A stretch of 8,616 nt of DNA from Clostridia bacterium (GTDB taxonomy: Bacteria; Bacillota; Clostridia; Oscillospirales; Butyricicoccaceae). This document shows positions 1 through 6,997 of this stretch, piece after piece (position 1 is the first letter of the stretch; each line of letters begins with the position of its first letter). Under the pieces are notes generated by a model, which ran no database searches, was not told the DNA's origin, and worked only from the letters and a program-made list of their open reading frames with translations. The DNA lies in the NCBI GenBank assembly GCA_017407765.1, contig JAFQVZ010000198.1:1-8616 (forward strand), written 5' to 3'. The position numbers were made by a program, and so were the translations under genes.

Positions 1-699
1 CTCCTTCTCTGCTGTCTCTTTACACTCACACAGATAATTAAGAACCGCTTCCCTTTTTTCTCTTAGTTTTCCCCTGCCAAGCTTTTTCTCATCGTATGGA
101 GGCTGAACCGCCGCCGATACCATTCTGACAACATTTCGCCCGCTTATATTAGCAAAGCTGCGCTCCATAAGTATATGCTCGCTTTTAACGAGCTTTTTGA
201 TTATCTGTTCGATCTTATCGGGCTTATCGAGTGCTTTTTTGATCTCGGTGAAAGTCATCGGGCGTCCCTCAGATCTCAGCAAATCGATGAGCATGTTCTC
301 TGTTTCGCCTTTAACTTCGGCCTCAGAGAGACCAATGCGATATTTTTCGGTCGGTTTCTGCCATACTGCAGGGGGTATCATTGCATTTGCACATTCAAAA
401 AAAGTACAGAAAAACTTATTCCTCATCCAAAGTGCGAGAGCAATATCATCTCTTGTCAGGACAACATCGTCGCGATAAAGAAATGATATGGTTTTCATTC
501 CCGCCGTTATTTCAGAGGTCTCAGCCAAAGCAAACACAAAACCTTTGACAAGGCCGTTTCCTCTGCCAAAGGGCACAAGCACACGCTGACCAACCGAAAT
601 ATCGTTATATTCTGAAGGAACTATATAATCAAACGGTTTATCAAAACTGAAAACAGCCGCCGAAACCGCGACCTTTGCGATTCTGTATAAGTTAGACAA
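1..699 (-). CDS. priA: Primosomal protein N' (PriA helicase), N-terminal part, cut by window edge
   Basis: PriA is the 3'-to-5' DNA helicase that recognises stalled or collapsed replication forks and reloads the replisome. Only the first 233 residues are present; the frame is open to base 1. Residues about 8-110 read as the 3'-DNA-end binding domain, with FDKPFDYIVP (19-28), VGQRVLVPFG (36-45) and an ALWMRNKFF...MIPPAV stretch (88-112). Residues about 130-185 look like the winged-helix domain. The Walker motifs and the cysteine-rich zinc region lie outside the window. The start is a TTG at 697-699, with AGGAGG seven bases upstream; no ATG fits the family's N-terminus. It follows rpoZ after an 80-base gap containing a hairpin, and is probably the distal gene of the yicC unit. 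In many Firmicutes coaBC lies between rpoZ and priA; it does not here. Identity is from recalled family motifs, without a search. Confidence 0.93.
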   Translation of the reverse strand, partial: MSNLYRIAKVAVSAAVFSFDKPFDYIVPSEYNDISVGQRVLVPFGRGNGLVKGFVFALAETSEITAGMKTISFLYRDDVVLTRDDIALALWMRNKFFCTFFECANAMIPPAVWQKPTEKYRIGLSEAEVKGETENMLIDLLRSEGRPMTFTEIKKALDKPDKIEQIIKKLVKSEHILMERSFANISGRNVVRMVSAAVQPPYDEKKLGRGKLREKREAVLNYLCECKETAEKE

Positions 700-736
700 A
701 CGGCTGCCTCCTCTTTTGTATAATCTCTAAAATTTG

Positions 737-769
737 GAAAGGGGCAGATCAAGTAAATCTGCCCTTTTC
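737..769 (-). terminator. Hairpin between rpoZ and priA, possible attenuating terminator
   Basis: An exact 8-base stem (742-749 with 757-764, GGGCAGAT/ATCTGCCC) and a 7-base loop extend by four more pairs after one mismatch (741/765). The hairpin begins 11 bases past the rpoZ stop. On the minus strand it is not followed by a clean U-run (CCTTTCCAAATTTT), so termination may be partial, or the structure may act as an RNA-processing or 3'-protecting element. On the plus strand it is followed by TTTT, but there is no plus-strand gene to terminate. Confidence 0.5.
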
Positions 770-779
770 AACCTGGTTT

Positions 780-1046
780 TTACTCAGCCAGTGTCACTGC
801 TTCTTCTGCAGCATTCTCTTCCAAGACAGCCTCATCTTCGTCCGCTTCAACGCAGGCAACGGGCTTGATCTTGTCGTTAATAATATCTGCCAGAGCAAGC
901 GAAACGGGCTTTTCTGTCAGATGGATCTCAGGATCCATCTCAGCTGCTTCTGCAATATCTCTTGCTCTCTTGGCAGCTACGTTTACAAGGGAATATCTGT
1001 TAGGAATCTTCTTAAGAAGTTCATTCATAGAAGGGTAAAGCATCAT
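780..1046 (-). CDS. rpoZ: DNA-directed RNA polymerase omega subunit
   Basis: Omega is the small RNA polymerase subunit that binds the beta' subunit and helps assembly of the core enzyme. The protein (about 88 residues) starts MMLYPSMNELLKKIPNRYSL and carries the family signature of a Tyr/Leu-Val strand followed by VNVAAKRARDIA (21-32), then a PVSLALADI segment (47-55) like the conserved 'K-x-ALEEI' part. The C-terminus is a strongly acidic, alanine-rich tail of about 25 residues, which is variable in the family. The start is not certain. AAGGAG at 1059-1064 lies 12 bases before the ATG at 1044-1046 and only 3 bases before an in-frame TTG at 1053-1055; homology favours ATG 1046 or 1043. It follows gmk within the same unit, as in other Firmicutes. 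Confidence 0.93.
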   Translation of the reverse strand: MMLYPSMNELLKKIPNRYSLVNVAAKRARDIAEAAEMDPEIHLTEKPVSLALADIINDKIKPVACVEADEDEAVLEENAAEEAVTLAE

Positions 1047-1082
1047 AATAATCAAGTTCTCCTTTATATGTAAATTACCGGA

Positions 1083-1679
1083 TCAAACCAGCTTAATGTC
1101 TATCTGTGTGCTGCGGCATCTTGCAGCGCGGACGACCGACGAAAGATCCTGTATCGCCTCATCAAGCACATCATTTACAATAATGTACTCATATTCGTCC
1201 ATATGCGAACACTCGCTTCTCGCCTTTTCAAGGCGCATTTTTACGACCTCTTCCTTTTCGGTTCCTCTGTTTCTCAGACGCTCTTCAAGAATATCAAAAG
1301 AAGGAGGCGTGATAAATACCAGAATAGCATCGGGCCTCTTATTCTTCACAATAAGCGCACCCTGGACCTCAATTTCAAGGATAACATCGTTTCCGGCTTC
1401 AAGCATCTCATTAACCGGGCCTTCGGGAGTGCCGTAATAATTGCCTACATATTCGGCATACTCAAGCATTTCACCGCGGGCAATCATACCCTCAAACTCT
1501 TCTTTGGTCTTAAAATAATAATTTTTGCCGTCAACTTCGCCCGGACGAGGCTGACGTGTAGTAGCAGAAACGGAATAAAATACGTTGCTGAGGCGGCGGG
1601 ACAGGCCTGCAAGAACAGTACCCTTACCCGCTCCGGAAGGACCGGTTACAATAAACAGACTGCCTTTCTTATTCATCAT
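1083..1679 (-). CDS. gmk: Guanylate kinase
   Basis: Phosphorylates GMP to GDP with ATP in the cytoplasm, an essential step of GTP and dGTP supply. Numbered from the second ATG (1676), the 197-residue protein has the P-loop GPSGAGKGT (12-20), the GMP-binding segment [11 protein letters not shown] (37-47), YGTP (81-84) and EIEVQGA (101-107), followed by the lid region with RLRNRGTE (133-140). Length is normal for the family. An upstream in-frame ATG at 1700 would add seven residues with no homology. GAGG within the end of remA lies six bases before ATG 1679 and nine before ATG 1676, so one of these is the start. Either way the start overlaps the remA stop by about 8-11 bases, suggesting translational coupling. 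Confidence 0.96.
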   Translation of the reverse strand: MMNKKGSLFIVTGPSGAGKGTVLAGLSRRLSNVFYSVSATTRQPRPGEVDGKNYYFKTKEEFEGMIARGEMLEYAEYVGNYYGTPEGPVNEMLEAGNDVILEIEVQGALIVKNKRPDAILVFITPPSFDILEERLRNRGTEKEEVVKMRLEKARSECSHMDEYEYIIVNDVLDEAIQDLSSVVRAARCRSTQIDIKLV

Positions 1680-1935
1680 CTTCATCCTCACTGTCTTCAT
1701 ATTCAGAGCTGAGTCGGTTTGCTACCGTTTCAGGCTGGAGCGGCGACAGAATTACATGCTCGGAGTCACTGATGAGAACCGCTCTGCTCCTTCGTCCGTA
1801 TGTTGCATCGATCAGCATATCTTTTTCTTTGGCTTTCTGGATAACTCGCTTGATAGGAGCCGATTCAGGGCTTACGATCGCAATAATTCGGTTAGCCGAA
1901 ACCATGTTACCGAAGCCTATATTAATGAGTTTCAA
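1669..1935 (-). CDS. remA: RemA family DNA-binding regulator (DUF370)
   Basis: In Bacillus subtilis RemA is a DNA-binding activator of biofilm-matrix and osmoprotection operons that acts as an oligomeric scaffold on DNA. This 88-residue protein matches the family almost throughout: [14 protein letters not shown] (4-17), [10 protein letters not shown] (21-30), [18 protein letters not shown] (41-58) and [16 protein letters not shown] (60-75), with a variable acidic tail after residue 77. The start is a TTG (1933-1935) with AAGG seven bases upstream; the next in-frame ATG falls at residue 11, inside the conserved block. It lies between yicC (18-base gap) and gmk (overlap), the conserved Firmicutes order. 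Its targets in this organism cannot be told from the window. As many Clostridia carry remA without the Bacillus matrix operons, a matrix role should not be assumed. Confidence 0.95.
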   Translation of the reverse strand: MKLINIGFGNMVSANRIIAIVSPESAPIKRVIQKAKEKDMLIDATYGRRSRAVLISDSEHVILSPLQPETVANRLSSEYEDSEDEDDE

Positions 1936-1953
1936 AAAAACGCCTTCTTTCGA

Positions 1954-2835
1954 TTATTCAAGATTCTGGATCTGTTCGCGGATTTTTTCTATCTCTGCCT
2001 TAAGCTCTACAACAGTCTTTGCGATCTCGTAATCATTGGCCTTAGAGCCGGTTGTGTTGGCTTCGCGGTTGAGTTCCTGAACAAGGAAATCAAGTTTACG
2101 TCCGACAGCAGCCTTGCCGTTTACCATGGACTCAAGCTGCTTGAGATGGCTGCGAAGTCTTACCAGTTCTTCTGTAACAGAAACCTTGTCGGCAAACAAT
2201 GCTGCCTCCGAAAGAATCTTCTGCTGGGCAATTTCGCTGCCGTCAAGGATCTCATTCATTCTGACAGCTATCTTCTCACGATACTCCTCAACGCTTTCAG
2301 GTGAGCGCTTTTCGATAAAGTCGACATACTCGGAAATAAGTTTTCCTCTGTAAAGGATATCCGAGCAAAGACGTACGCCTTCAGTCTCTCTCATCGTGTT
2401 ATATTCACATACCGCAGCATTCAGCACTTCGGCAACCTGGGCCGAAATGACCTCTGCATCAGCCTCTTCCTTATCCGCTGCAATTGCATCAGGCAGCTTC
2501 ATGACATCTACAAGACCAAAGTCTTCCATCGGAAGGCCAAATCTCTCAGAGATTGCCTTTGCCGCATTGAGATATCCCTCAATAACGGGCATATTGGGAG
2601 AAATGCGGATATCGCTGCCCTCTTTCTCCTTGATGCTGACGTATACGTCAACCTTTCCTCTCACAAGGCTCTGCTGCAGGGTCTTCTTAACCATATCCTC
2701 AAGATATGCATAAAGCCTGGGAACCTTTATATTCAGATCAAGATATCTGTGATTTACAGACTTGATCTCTACGCTGATCTCGCGGTTTTCATTTTCTGTC
2801 TTGGCTCTGCCGTAGCCGGTCATGCTCTTAAGCAT
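1954..2835 (-). CDS. yicC: YicC/YloC family endoribonuclease
   Basis: YicC proteins are endoribonucleases; the E. coli member takes part in turnover of small RNA, and the Bacillus homologue is YloC. The 293-residue product has the N-terminal signature MLKSMTGYGRA (1-11), then EIKSVNHRYLDLNIKVPR (23-40), and the C-terminal DUF1732 block beginning GRKLDFLVQELNREANTTGS at about 245 and ending in a helical IEKIREQIQNLE. Length is typical. An in-frame GTG at 2842-2844 would add three residues, but GAGGTG overlaps it; the ATG at 2833-2835 has that same Shine-Dalgarno six bases upstream and fits the family start, so it is preferred. It is the first gene of the yicC-remA-gmk-rpoZ-priA unit, with a strong promoter upstream. 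Confidence 0.95.
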   Translation of the reverse strand: MLKSMTGYGRAKTENENREISVEIKSVNHRYLDLNIKVPRLYAYLEDMVKKTLQQSLVRGKVDVYVSIKEKEGSDIRISPNMPVIEGYLNAAKAISERFGLPMEDFGLVDVMKLPDAIAADKEEADAEVISAQVAEVLNAAVCEYNTMRETEGVRLCSDILYRGKLISEYVDFIEKRSPESVEEYREKIAVRMNEILDGSEIAQQKILSEAALFADKVSVTEELVRLRSHLKQLESMVNGKAAVGRKLDFLVQELNREANTTGSKANDYEIAKTVVELKAEIEKIREQIQNLE

Positions 2836-2873
2836 GGATAACACCTCATATCTGACATTTTATCAAATAGACA

Positions 2874-2922
2874 CCGAAGTGCCTGAATGGTCACATTAAA
2901 TTATACCACAAAGACACTTCGG
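2874..2922. repeat. 8-bp inverted repeat flanking the yicC promoter start region
   Basis: CCGAAGTG (2874-2881) and CACTTCGG (2915-2922) are exact reverse complements separated by 33 bases, about 41 bp centre to centre. One arm lies in the -35/-10 spacer; the other lies about 12-19 bases after the predicted transcription start. The long loop and absence of a U-run argue against a simple terminator. A two-site operator is possible but unproven. Confidence 0.5.
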
Positions 2923-2928
2923 CGTAAA
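2900..2928 (-). promoter_or_regulatory. Extended -10 promoter of the yicC-remA-gmk-rpoZ-priA unit
   Basis: Read on the minus strand: a -35 box TTTACG (2923-2928; 4 of 6 consensus), a 17-base spacer, and a perfect TATAAT (2900-2905) preceded by TGG, forming an extended -10. The expected start of transcription is near 2893, giving a leader of about 58 bases before the yicC ATG. The -35 begins seven bases beyond the rseC stop. One arm of an inverted repeat lies in the spacer. Confidence 0.75.
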
Positions 2929-2934
2929 GTTTAA

Positions 2935-3339
2935 TTAATGATTTATAATCGAGATAATAACAGCTGTTGGCTTTTTTTCTTTCTCCAGTTTTTTTGAATA
3001 AAGCCAACAGATCACTCCCCCTGCTGCCAGCCCCAAAAAAGACGAAAGGATCTTCATTCCCTCCGACGGCAGAGGCAGGATATAAAAAGCAACCATAAGG
3101 ATAATTGGCAGGATATATGTTATATAGGCTGCTTTGAAAACCTTCGAGCTTTCGCTGCCCAAAATAACCCTGTCGCCCACACGTGCACCGATGGGATTCT
3201 CTGCTTTTACATGCATTATCTGTTCGGGATGAGAACAGCCTTTACAGTTTCCGCAATCACCACCGCAAGCTGATTTTCGTGTGATTTCAACGATAGTCTC
3301 GCCATTCTTAATCTGATAAACAAATGCTTCCTGTGTCAT
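2935..3339 (-). CDS. RseC/MucC-like membrane protein with a cysteine cluster (SoxR-reducing system family)
   Basis: The family (RseC/RsxC-associated, COG3086) comprises small inner-membrane proteins associated in proteobacteria with control of sigma-E and with the Rsx/Rnf complex that keeps SoxR reduced; the role in Clostridia is not established. The 134-residue product has a short beta-rich N-terminus, four cysteines at 25, 29, 32 and 35 (CX3CX2CX2C), the family segment NPIGARVGDRVIL (48-60), then two membrane segments at about 70-90 and 96-115 and a lysine-rich end. The cysteine spacing could hold a metal or Fe-S cluster, which is inference. ATG 3337-3339 has GAGAGG four bases upstream, and only one base separates it from the stop of the FAD dehydrogenase, so the two are almost certainly co-expressed. 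No rnf genes are in the window. Confidence 0.85.
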   Translation of the reverse strand: MTQEAFVYQIKNGETIVEITRKSACGGDCGNCKGCSHPEQIMHVKAENPIGARVGDRVILGSESSKVFKAAYITYILPIILMVAFYILPLPSEGMKILSSFLGLAAGGVICWLYSKKLEKEKKPTAVIISIINH

Positions 3340-3340
3340 T

Positions 3341-4936
3341 TTACCTCTCAGGAGAATATATCTCCATTATTCTTGCAGCAGCCCTGATCCCATCTACTGC
3401 CGCGCTTACAATGCCTCCTGCATATCCGGCACCTTCGCCGCAAGGAATAAGGCCGTATGCACCTATCGCCATCATATCCTCTCCCCTTGTCATTCTGACC
3501 GGAGATGATGTCCTTGTTTCAGGCGCAGTGAAAACTGTATCTGCCGCATCAAAACCCTTCATTTTTCTTCCGAAATAGGGCATTGAACTCTTTATCATTT
3601 TGCATACAAAGTCAGGCAAAAAACTGTTTATATCAACAAACTCATATCCTCTGGGATATGTAGGCTCCACCCTTCCAAGCTTTCTGCTGGTTTTACCTTC
3701 GGCAAAGTCTCCGTAAAGCTGAACCGGGGCACCATTTCTGCCGGCAGCCGCTTTGAACGCTGCCTGCTCAATACGTCTCTGGAAATACATGCCTGCAAGA
3801 GGGTCATTCGACCCAAAATCGGCGGGATCTACCGACACGCATATTGCGGAATTGGCATTTCTGCCCGAACGGGCATGATAACTCATTCCGTTGGTAACGA
3901 CGCTGTTCTCCTCACTTGCCGCAGCTACAACATAACCGCCCGGGCACATACAGAAAGAATAGCAGGCCCTGTTATCGGCTCTTCTGGATAAAGTATATTC
4001 TCCAACAGGCAGCCCTTCAAGACCCATATATTTTCCATAGAGAGCATAGTCAATATCACTCTGCAGGTGTTCAGCCCTTACTCCAACCGAAAATGCCTTT
4101 GGAATAAGGGTAAAGCCTCTGTCTCTAAGCATCGTGAATGTATCCCTTGCGCTGTGACCTGCAGCAAGGATAGCAGTCTGTGCGCCATATACATTGCCCT
4201 TATCATCTGTAACCGAAACAAGCTTGCCGTCTTTGCAGGTAATGTCAGCAATTTTAGTATTGAAATAAACTTCTCCACCCAGCCTGATTATGTCTTCACG
4301 CATAGCCTTAACTATACCCTTAAGCTTGTCTGTTCCTATATGAGGCTTTGCCTTAATAAGCATCTCCTTTTCCGCGCCGTACTCGCCCAGAAGGTCAAGC
4401 ACAAGCTGGCTTTTAGGATCATTGATCCTTGTAGTCAGCTTGCCGTCGGAATATGTGCCGGCTCCACCCTCTCCAAACTGAACATTGGAGGAAAGGTCAA
4501 GCTCCCCACCTGCAAAAAACGAATCGACTTTGATATCTCGCTCTTCAATGGCTCCACCGCGTTCGAACACTATGGGAGCATATCCGTTGCGTGCAAGAAT
4601 AAGCGCAGCAAAAAGGCCTGCGGGGCCAAATCCGATTACGATCGGCCTGTTTACAAGTTTCGTCTCCCCCATAGGAACGGGCATGGAAGCTTTGCTGCGT
4701 TTTTTAACCGAAGGCAGGTCAAGCTTTTCAACCAGCTTATCTTCATCGACATCAAGTTCAAGCTCCACAGAAACTACCTTGGAGAGATTATTATGCCTGA
4801 GATCAAACGAAACTTTGTGAATATCAGAAGAAAGACAAACAGAAGCAGAGGCTTTGACGATTTTCAAAGCCTCTGTGACTGCCTTTTCTTCTGTACTTGC
4901 AAATGGCATTTTAATGCCGGAAACTATAATACTCAT
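3341..4936 (-). CDS. FAD-dependent dehydrogenase of the COG2509 type
   Basis: A predicted cytoplasmic flavoprotein; substrate and physiological role are unknown for this family. The 531-residue product begins with a small ferredoxin-fold-like domain (about 1-80), then the dinucleotide-binding motif IVIGFGPAGLFAA (99-111) with the acidic FER (124-126) closing it. Family motifs follow: NVQFGEGGAGTYSDGKLTTR (151-170), the second FAD contact AILAAGHSARD (255-265), FCMCPGGYVVAA (328-339) and the C-terminal FAD-binding LIPCGEGAGYAGGIVSAAVDG (496-516). No membrane segment or signal peptide is seen. ATG 4934-4936 begins two bases after the cdaR stop, with GGAAG about eleven bases upstream; a later Met at residue 10 would remove conserved sequence. 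Lying in the cdaA-cdaR unit where glmM usually follows, and directly before the RseC-like gene, suggests a redox function linked to the membrane protein (inference). Confidence 0.88.
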   Translation of the reverse strand: MSIIVSGIKMPFASTEEKAVTEALKIVKASASVCLSSDIHKVSFDLRHNNLSKVVSVELELDVDEDKLVEKLDLPSVKKRSKASMPVPMGETKLVNRPIVIGFGPAGLFAALILARNGYAPIVFERGGAIEERDIKVDSFFAGGELDLSSNVQFGEGGAGTYSDGKLTTRINDPKSQLVLDLLGEYGAEKEMLIKAKPHIGTDKLKGIVKAMREDIIRLGGEVYFNTKIADITCKDGKLVSVTDDKGNVYGAQTAILAAGHSARDTFTMLRDRGFTLIPKAFSVGVRAEHLQSDIDYALYGKYMGLEGLPVGEYTLSRRADNRACYSFCMCPGGYVVAAASEENSVVTNGMSYHARSGRNANSAICVSVDPADFGSNDPLAGMYFQRRIEQAAFKAAAGRNGAPVQLYGDFAEGKTSRKLGRVEPTYPRGYEFVDINSFLPDFVCKMIKSSMPYFGRKMKGFDAADTVFTAPETRTSSPVRMTRGEDMMAIGAYGLIPCGEGAGYAGGIVSAAVDGIRAAARIMEIYSPER

Positions 4937-4939
4937 ATA

Positions 4940-6145
4940 TTACGGTACTTCCACAACTACAGTGTATGTGCCGACGACCAAAAACTGATCATCAAGCGAA
5001 ATTATTTTAGCCGGTATCTCATTAAGACCCGAAACAAGTTCCTCTGGTTTGTAAGAAAGCTGGATATCAACGCTTGCTGCTCCAAGCTCATCTTCACGGC
5101 CCTCTACAGTCCAGCCATTGACGACAATATCCGAAAGATATTCAAAATCTGCACTTTCAGGAAGAGCTTCCTTATCAATGATCAACTCGATTTTTTTGAT
5201 ACCAACCGGTTCAACTTTAACCTTGACCGACGATATATTCTGCTCAGAGGTAACACCGTTAGGCAGAATAACAGGAAGTTCAAACTCAAAAAGACCGCTG
5301 CGTACTATTGTTTCAAGATTAACATTGCCCACATCGATATGGTTAAGTGTAGACACGACCTCGGGGTCACCATTGATCTTGACACTGGGAGGATCTATGC
5401 TGATCTCAAACAGTTCTTCGGTAATAAAGCCATAATTATTCGTCTTCAGGACAAAGGGGATCTCACCTGTCTGGCGAATATCAAGAGTTGCCTGGACCGC
5501 GGAAGTGTTGACCGAGAGAAAGGAACTGGTGACCTCATCGCCTTCGGAATCTACAAGCTTATACGAAAGTGTAGCTTCAGAGGTTTCCTTAAGTTCACTG
5601 ATGTCGTAGGACGCGACTGCCTTTACGATCTTGTTAAGTGTGATCTCAGGACCGGTAACAGTAACGGCATCAGGTCTGAGCGTGCGCTTGTCAAGAATAT
5701 ATCCTTCAGGAAGCGCGCCTGTGAGATTCAGTTCAACAGGCACCGGTTTTGATGTGATCCTCTCTACAACGATAGGAAGCGTCTGAGTGATTTTCTTGAT
5801 CGTAACGCCATCAACATTGGTATTTACCTGATATTTTATATTGTAAGTGCCGGGACTTGTGATAGAGCTGAGATCAGCTGTTGCAGTGATACTGTCTTCA
5901 TCAACCATGGTGAGCTTATCACCCTGACCATACAACGTGAAGGAAACTGCAGCAGGTGTGCCGGATGTAATAAGAAGATCGTTCTGAGTGAGAGCATCCA
6001 TTCCGGTAAAATCAACGATAATACGCGAATAGGTTTCTTTAAGTTCATGATCGGTCGAACCCATGACATACGACCACATAAGGATCGCGCAGGCAACCGA
6101 AAGGGCCTTAGTAAAGACGTCATTTTTTCTGATCCATTCCATCAT
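4940..6145 (-). CDS. cdaR: CdaR (YbbR-domain regulator of the diadenylate cyclase CdaA)
   Basis: CdaR is a membrane-anchored extracytoplasmic protein that binds CdaA and modulates c-di-AMP synthesis. The 401-residue product has a short basic cytoplasmic start, one membrane segment (about 11-28), then four YbbR-like beta-rich repeats: roughly 40-128, 134-224, 226-312 and 317-400. Repeat landmarks are PDAVTVTGPE (158-167) and PPSVKINGDPE (252-262), the pattern 'P-x-x-V-x-V-x-G' typical of YbbR. The start overlaps the cdaA stop by four bases (ATGA), with GGGAGG about ten bases upstream, so translation is probably coupled to cdaA. The ending is abrupt after the last strand, without a long tail. 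The pairing with cdaA makes the assignment firm. Confidence 0.94.
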   Translation of the reverse strand: MMEWIRKNDVFTKALSVACAILMWSYVMGSTDHELKETYSRIIVDFTGMDALTQNDLLITSGTPAAVSFTLYGQGDKLTMVDEDSITATADLSSITSPGTYNIKYQVNTNVDGVTIKKITQTLPIVVERITSKPVPVELNLTGALPEGYILDKRTLRPDAVTVTGPEITLNKIVKAVASYDISELKETSEATLSYKLVDSEGDEVTSSFLSVNTSAVQATLDIRQTGEIPFVLKTNNYGFITEELFEISIDPPSVKINGDPEVVSTLNHIDVGNVNLETIVRSGLFEFELPVILPNGVTSEQNISSVKVKVEPVGIKKIELIIDKEALPESADFEYLSDIVVNGWTVEGREDELGAASVDIQLSYKPEELVSGLNEIPAKIISLDDQFLVVGTYTVVVEVP

Positions 6146-6975
6146 TTCTTAAACGCCTCCCTTACCCACGAGATAATATTCTTATTCTCCTTTTTTTCTT
6201 CATCAGGTGTAGAAAGAAGTTCCTGGAGCAAAAGTCTTTCAAGCGTCTCGGGGGCAAGATGTCTTTTAAGCATGCCTCCCTTTGCGAAAGAAATCGCGCC
6301 GGTTTCTTCAGATACAACTACAACACAGCAGTCGCAGCTTTCACTCATACCAAGCGCCGCGCGGTGTCGTGTACCAAGATCTTTGCTGATATCAAACTTA
6401 GCAGAAAGAGGCAGAATACATCCTGCGGCATTAAGCCTAAGGTTCTTGACCACAACCGCACCGTCATGCAGCGGAGCCTTGGGATAGAACACATTTTTTA
6501 CAAGCTCTGCTGTTACGTCAGCATTGATCGTAGTACCGGTGGCAGAGATATGGTCAAGCGAATCTTCGGTTTCAAAGACTATGAGCGCACCCGTCTTTGT
6601 CCACGCCATCGCACTGACCGCTTCGACGATCTGCATTACCATAAGCTTGGTGCTTTCTTCATCAGCATTCTTGCTTTTAAAGATATTGAAGGTAGCCTTA
6701 CCAAACTGCTCAAGGATCCTTCTGAGCTCCGGCTGAAAAACAACAACGATCGCAAAAGAACCGATCTGCATAATGCTGGACATGATAAAATGAACAACTT
6801 TAAAACGTTCTGCCGATATCCACATTATCAGAATGATGAAAAAGATGCCTTTAAGAAGCCTTACGGCTGTTGTATTGCGCATAAGCGTGATCAGCTTATA
6901 CAGCAAAACCGAAACGATCACGATATCAAGAAAATCATAAATCGTGAAAAAACTGATATAATCCAAAAAGTTCAT
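6142..6975 (-). CDS. cdaA: Diadenylate cyclase CdaA (membrane-bound c-di-AMP synthase)
   Basis: Makes c-di-AMP from two ATP. This messenger controls potassium and osmolyte transport and cell-wall homeostasis in Firmicutes. The 277-residue protein has about three N-terminal membrane segments (roughly 13-32, 38-56, 62-80), the linker FQPELRRILEQFGK (80-93), and the DAC domain with TGALIVFE (128-135), the catalytic DGA (171-173, in PLHDGAVVV) and GTRHRAALGMSE (201-212), then VSEETG (221-226). All key motifs are intact, so it should be active. Unusual is SCDCC (213-217), where the recalled family sequences are usually cysteine-free. A GTG at 6976-6978 is also in frame, but AGGTG lies only two bases from it and five from the ATG at 6973-6975, so the ATG is preferred. 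It is the first gene of its unit, with its own promoter, and is coupled to cdaR. Confidence 0.96.
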   Translation of the reverse strand: MNFLDYISFFTIYDFLDIVIVSVLLYKLITLMRNTTAVRLLKGIFFIILIMWISAERFKVVHFIMSSIMQIGSFAIVVVFQPELRRILEQFGKATFNIFKSKNADEESTKLMVMQIVEAVSAMAWTKTGALIVFETEDSLDHISATGTTINADVTAELVKNVFYPKAPLHDGAVVVKNLRLNAAGCILPLSAKFDISKDLGTRHRAALGMSESCDCCVVVVSEETGAISFAKGGMLKRHLAPETLERLLLQELLSTPDEEKKENKNIISWVREAFKK

Positions 6976-6997
6976 CACAACACCTGAAATCTATAAT

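Noticed and set aside
175..486. Overlapping plus-strand open frames near the left end
   Set aside because: They lie opposite the clear PriA N-terminal domain, which is open in frame from 699 to 1.
1585..2304. A 239-codon open frame on the plus strand
   Set aside because: It is antisense to gmk, remA and yicC, all of which show complete family motifs; the translated sequence has biased composition and no motif.
2820..2858. A 12-residue upstream open frame overlapping the yicC start
   Set aside because: It has no Shine-Dalgarno sequence and no tandem regulatory codons, so a leader-peptide role is not supported.
2845..2934. Rho-independent terminator ending the cdaA unit
   Set aside because: The only inverted repeat has a 33-base loop and no U-run; it encloses the -10 of the next promoter, so it is better read as a possible operator. 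How the cdaA unit ends is unclear, and read-through into yicC is possible.
4067..5752. A 561-codon open frame on the plus strand
   Set aside because: It runs antisense across the boundary of two well-supported genes (the FAD dehydrogenase and cdaR), is rich in Cys, Phe, Asn and Lys with no recognisable domain, and has no suitable ribosome binding site. It is explained by the codon usage of the genes opposite.
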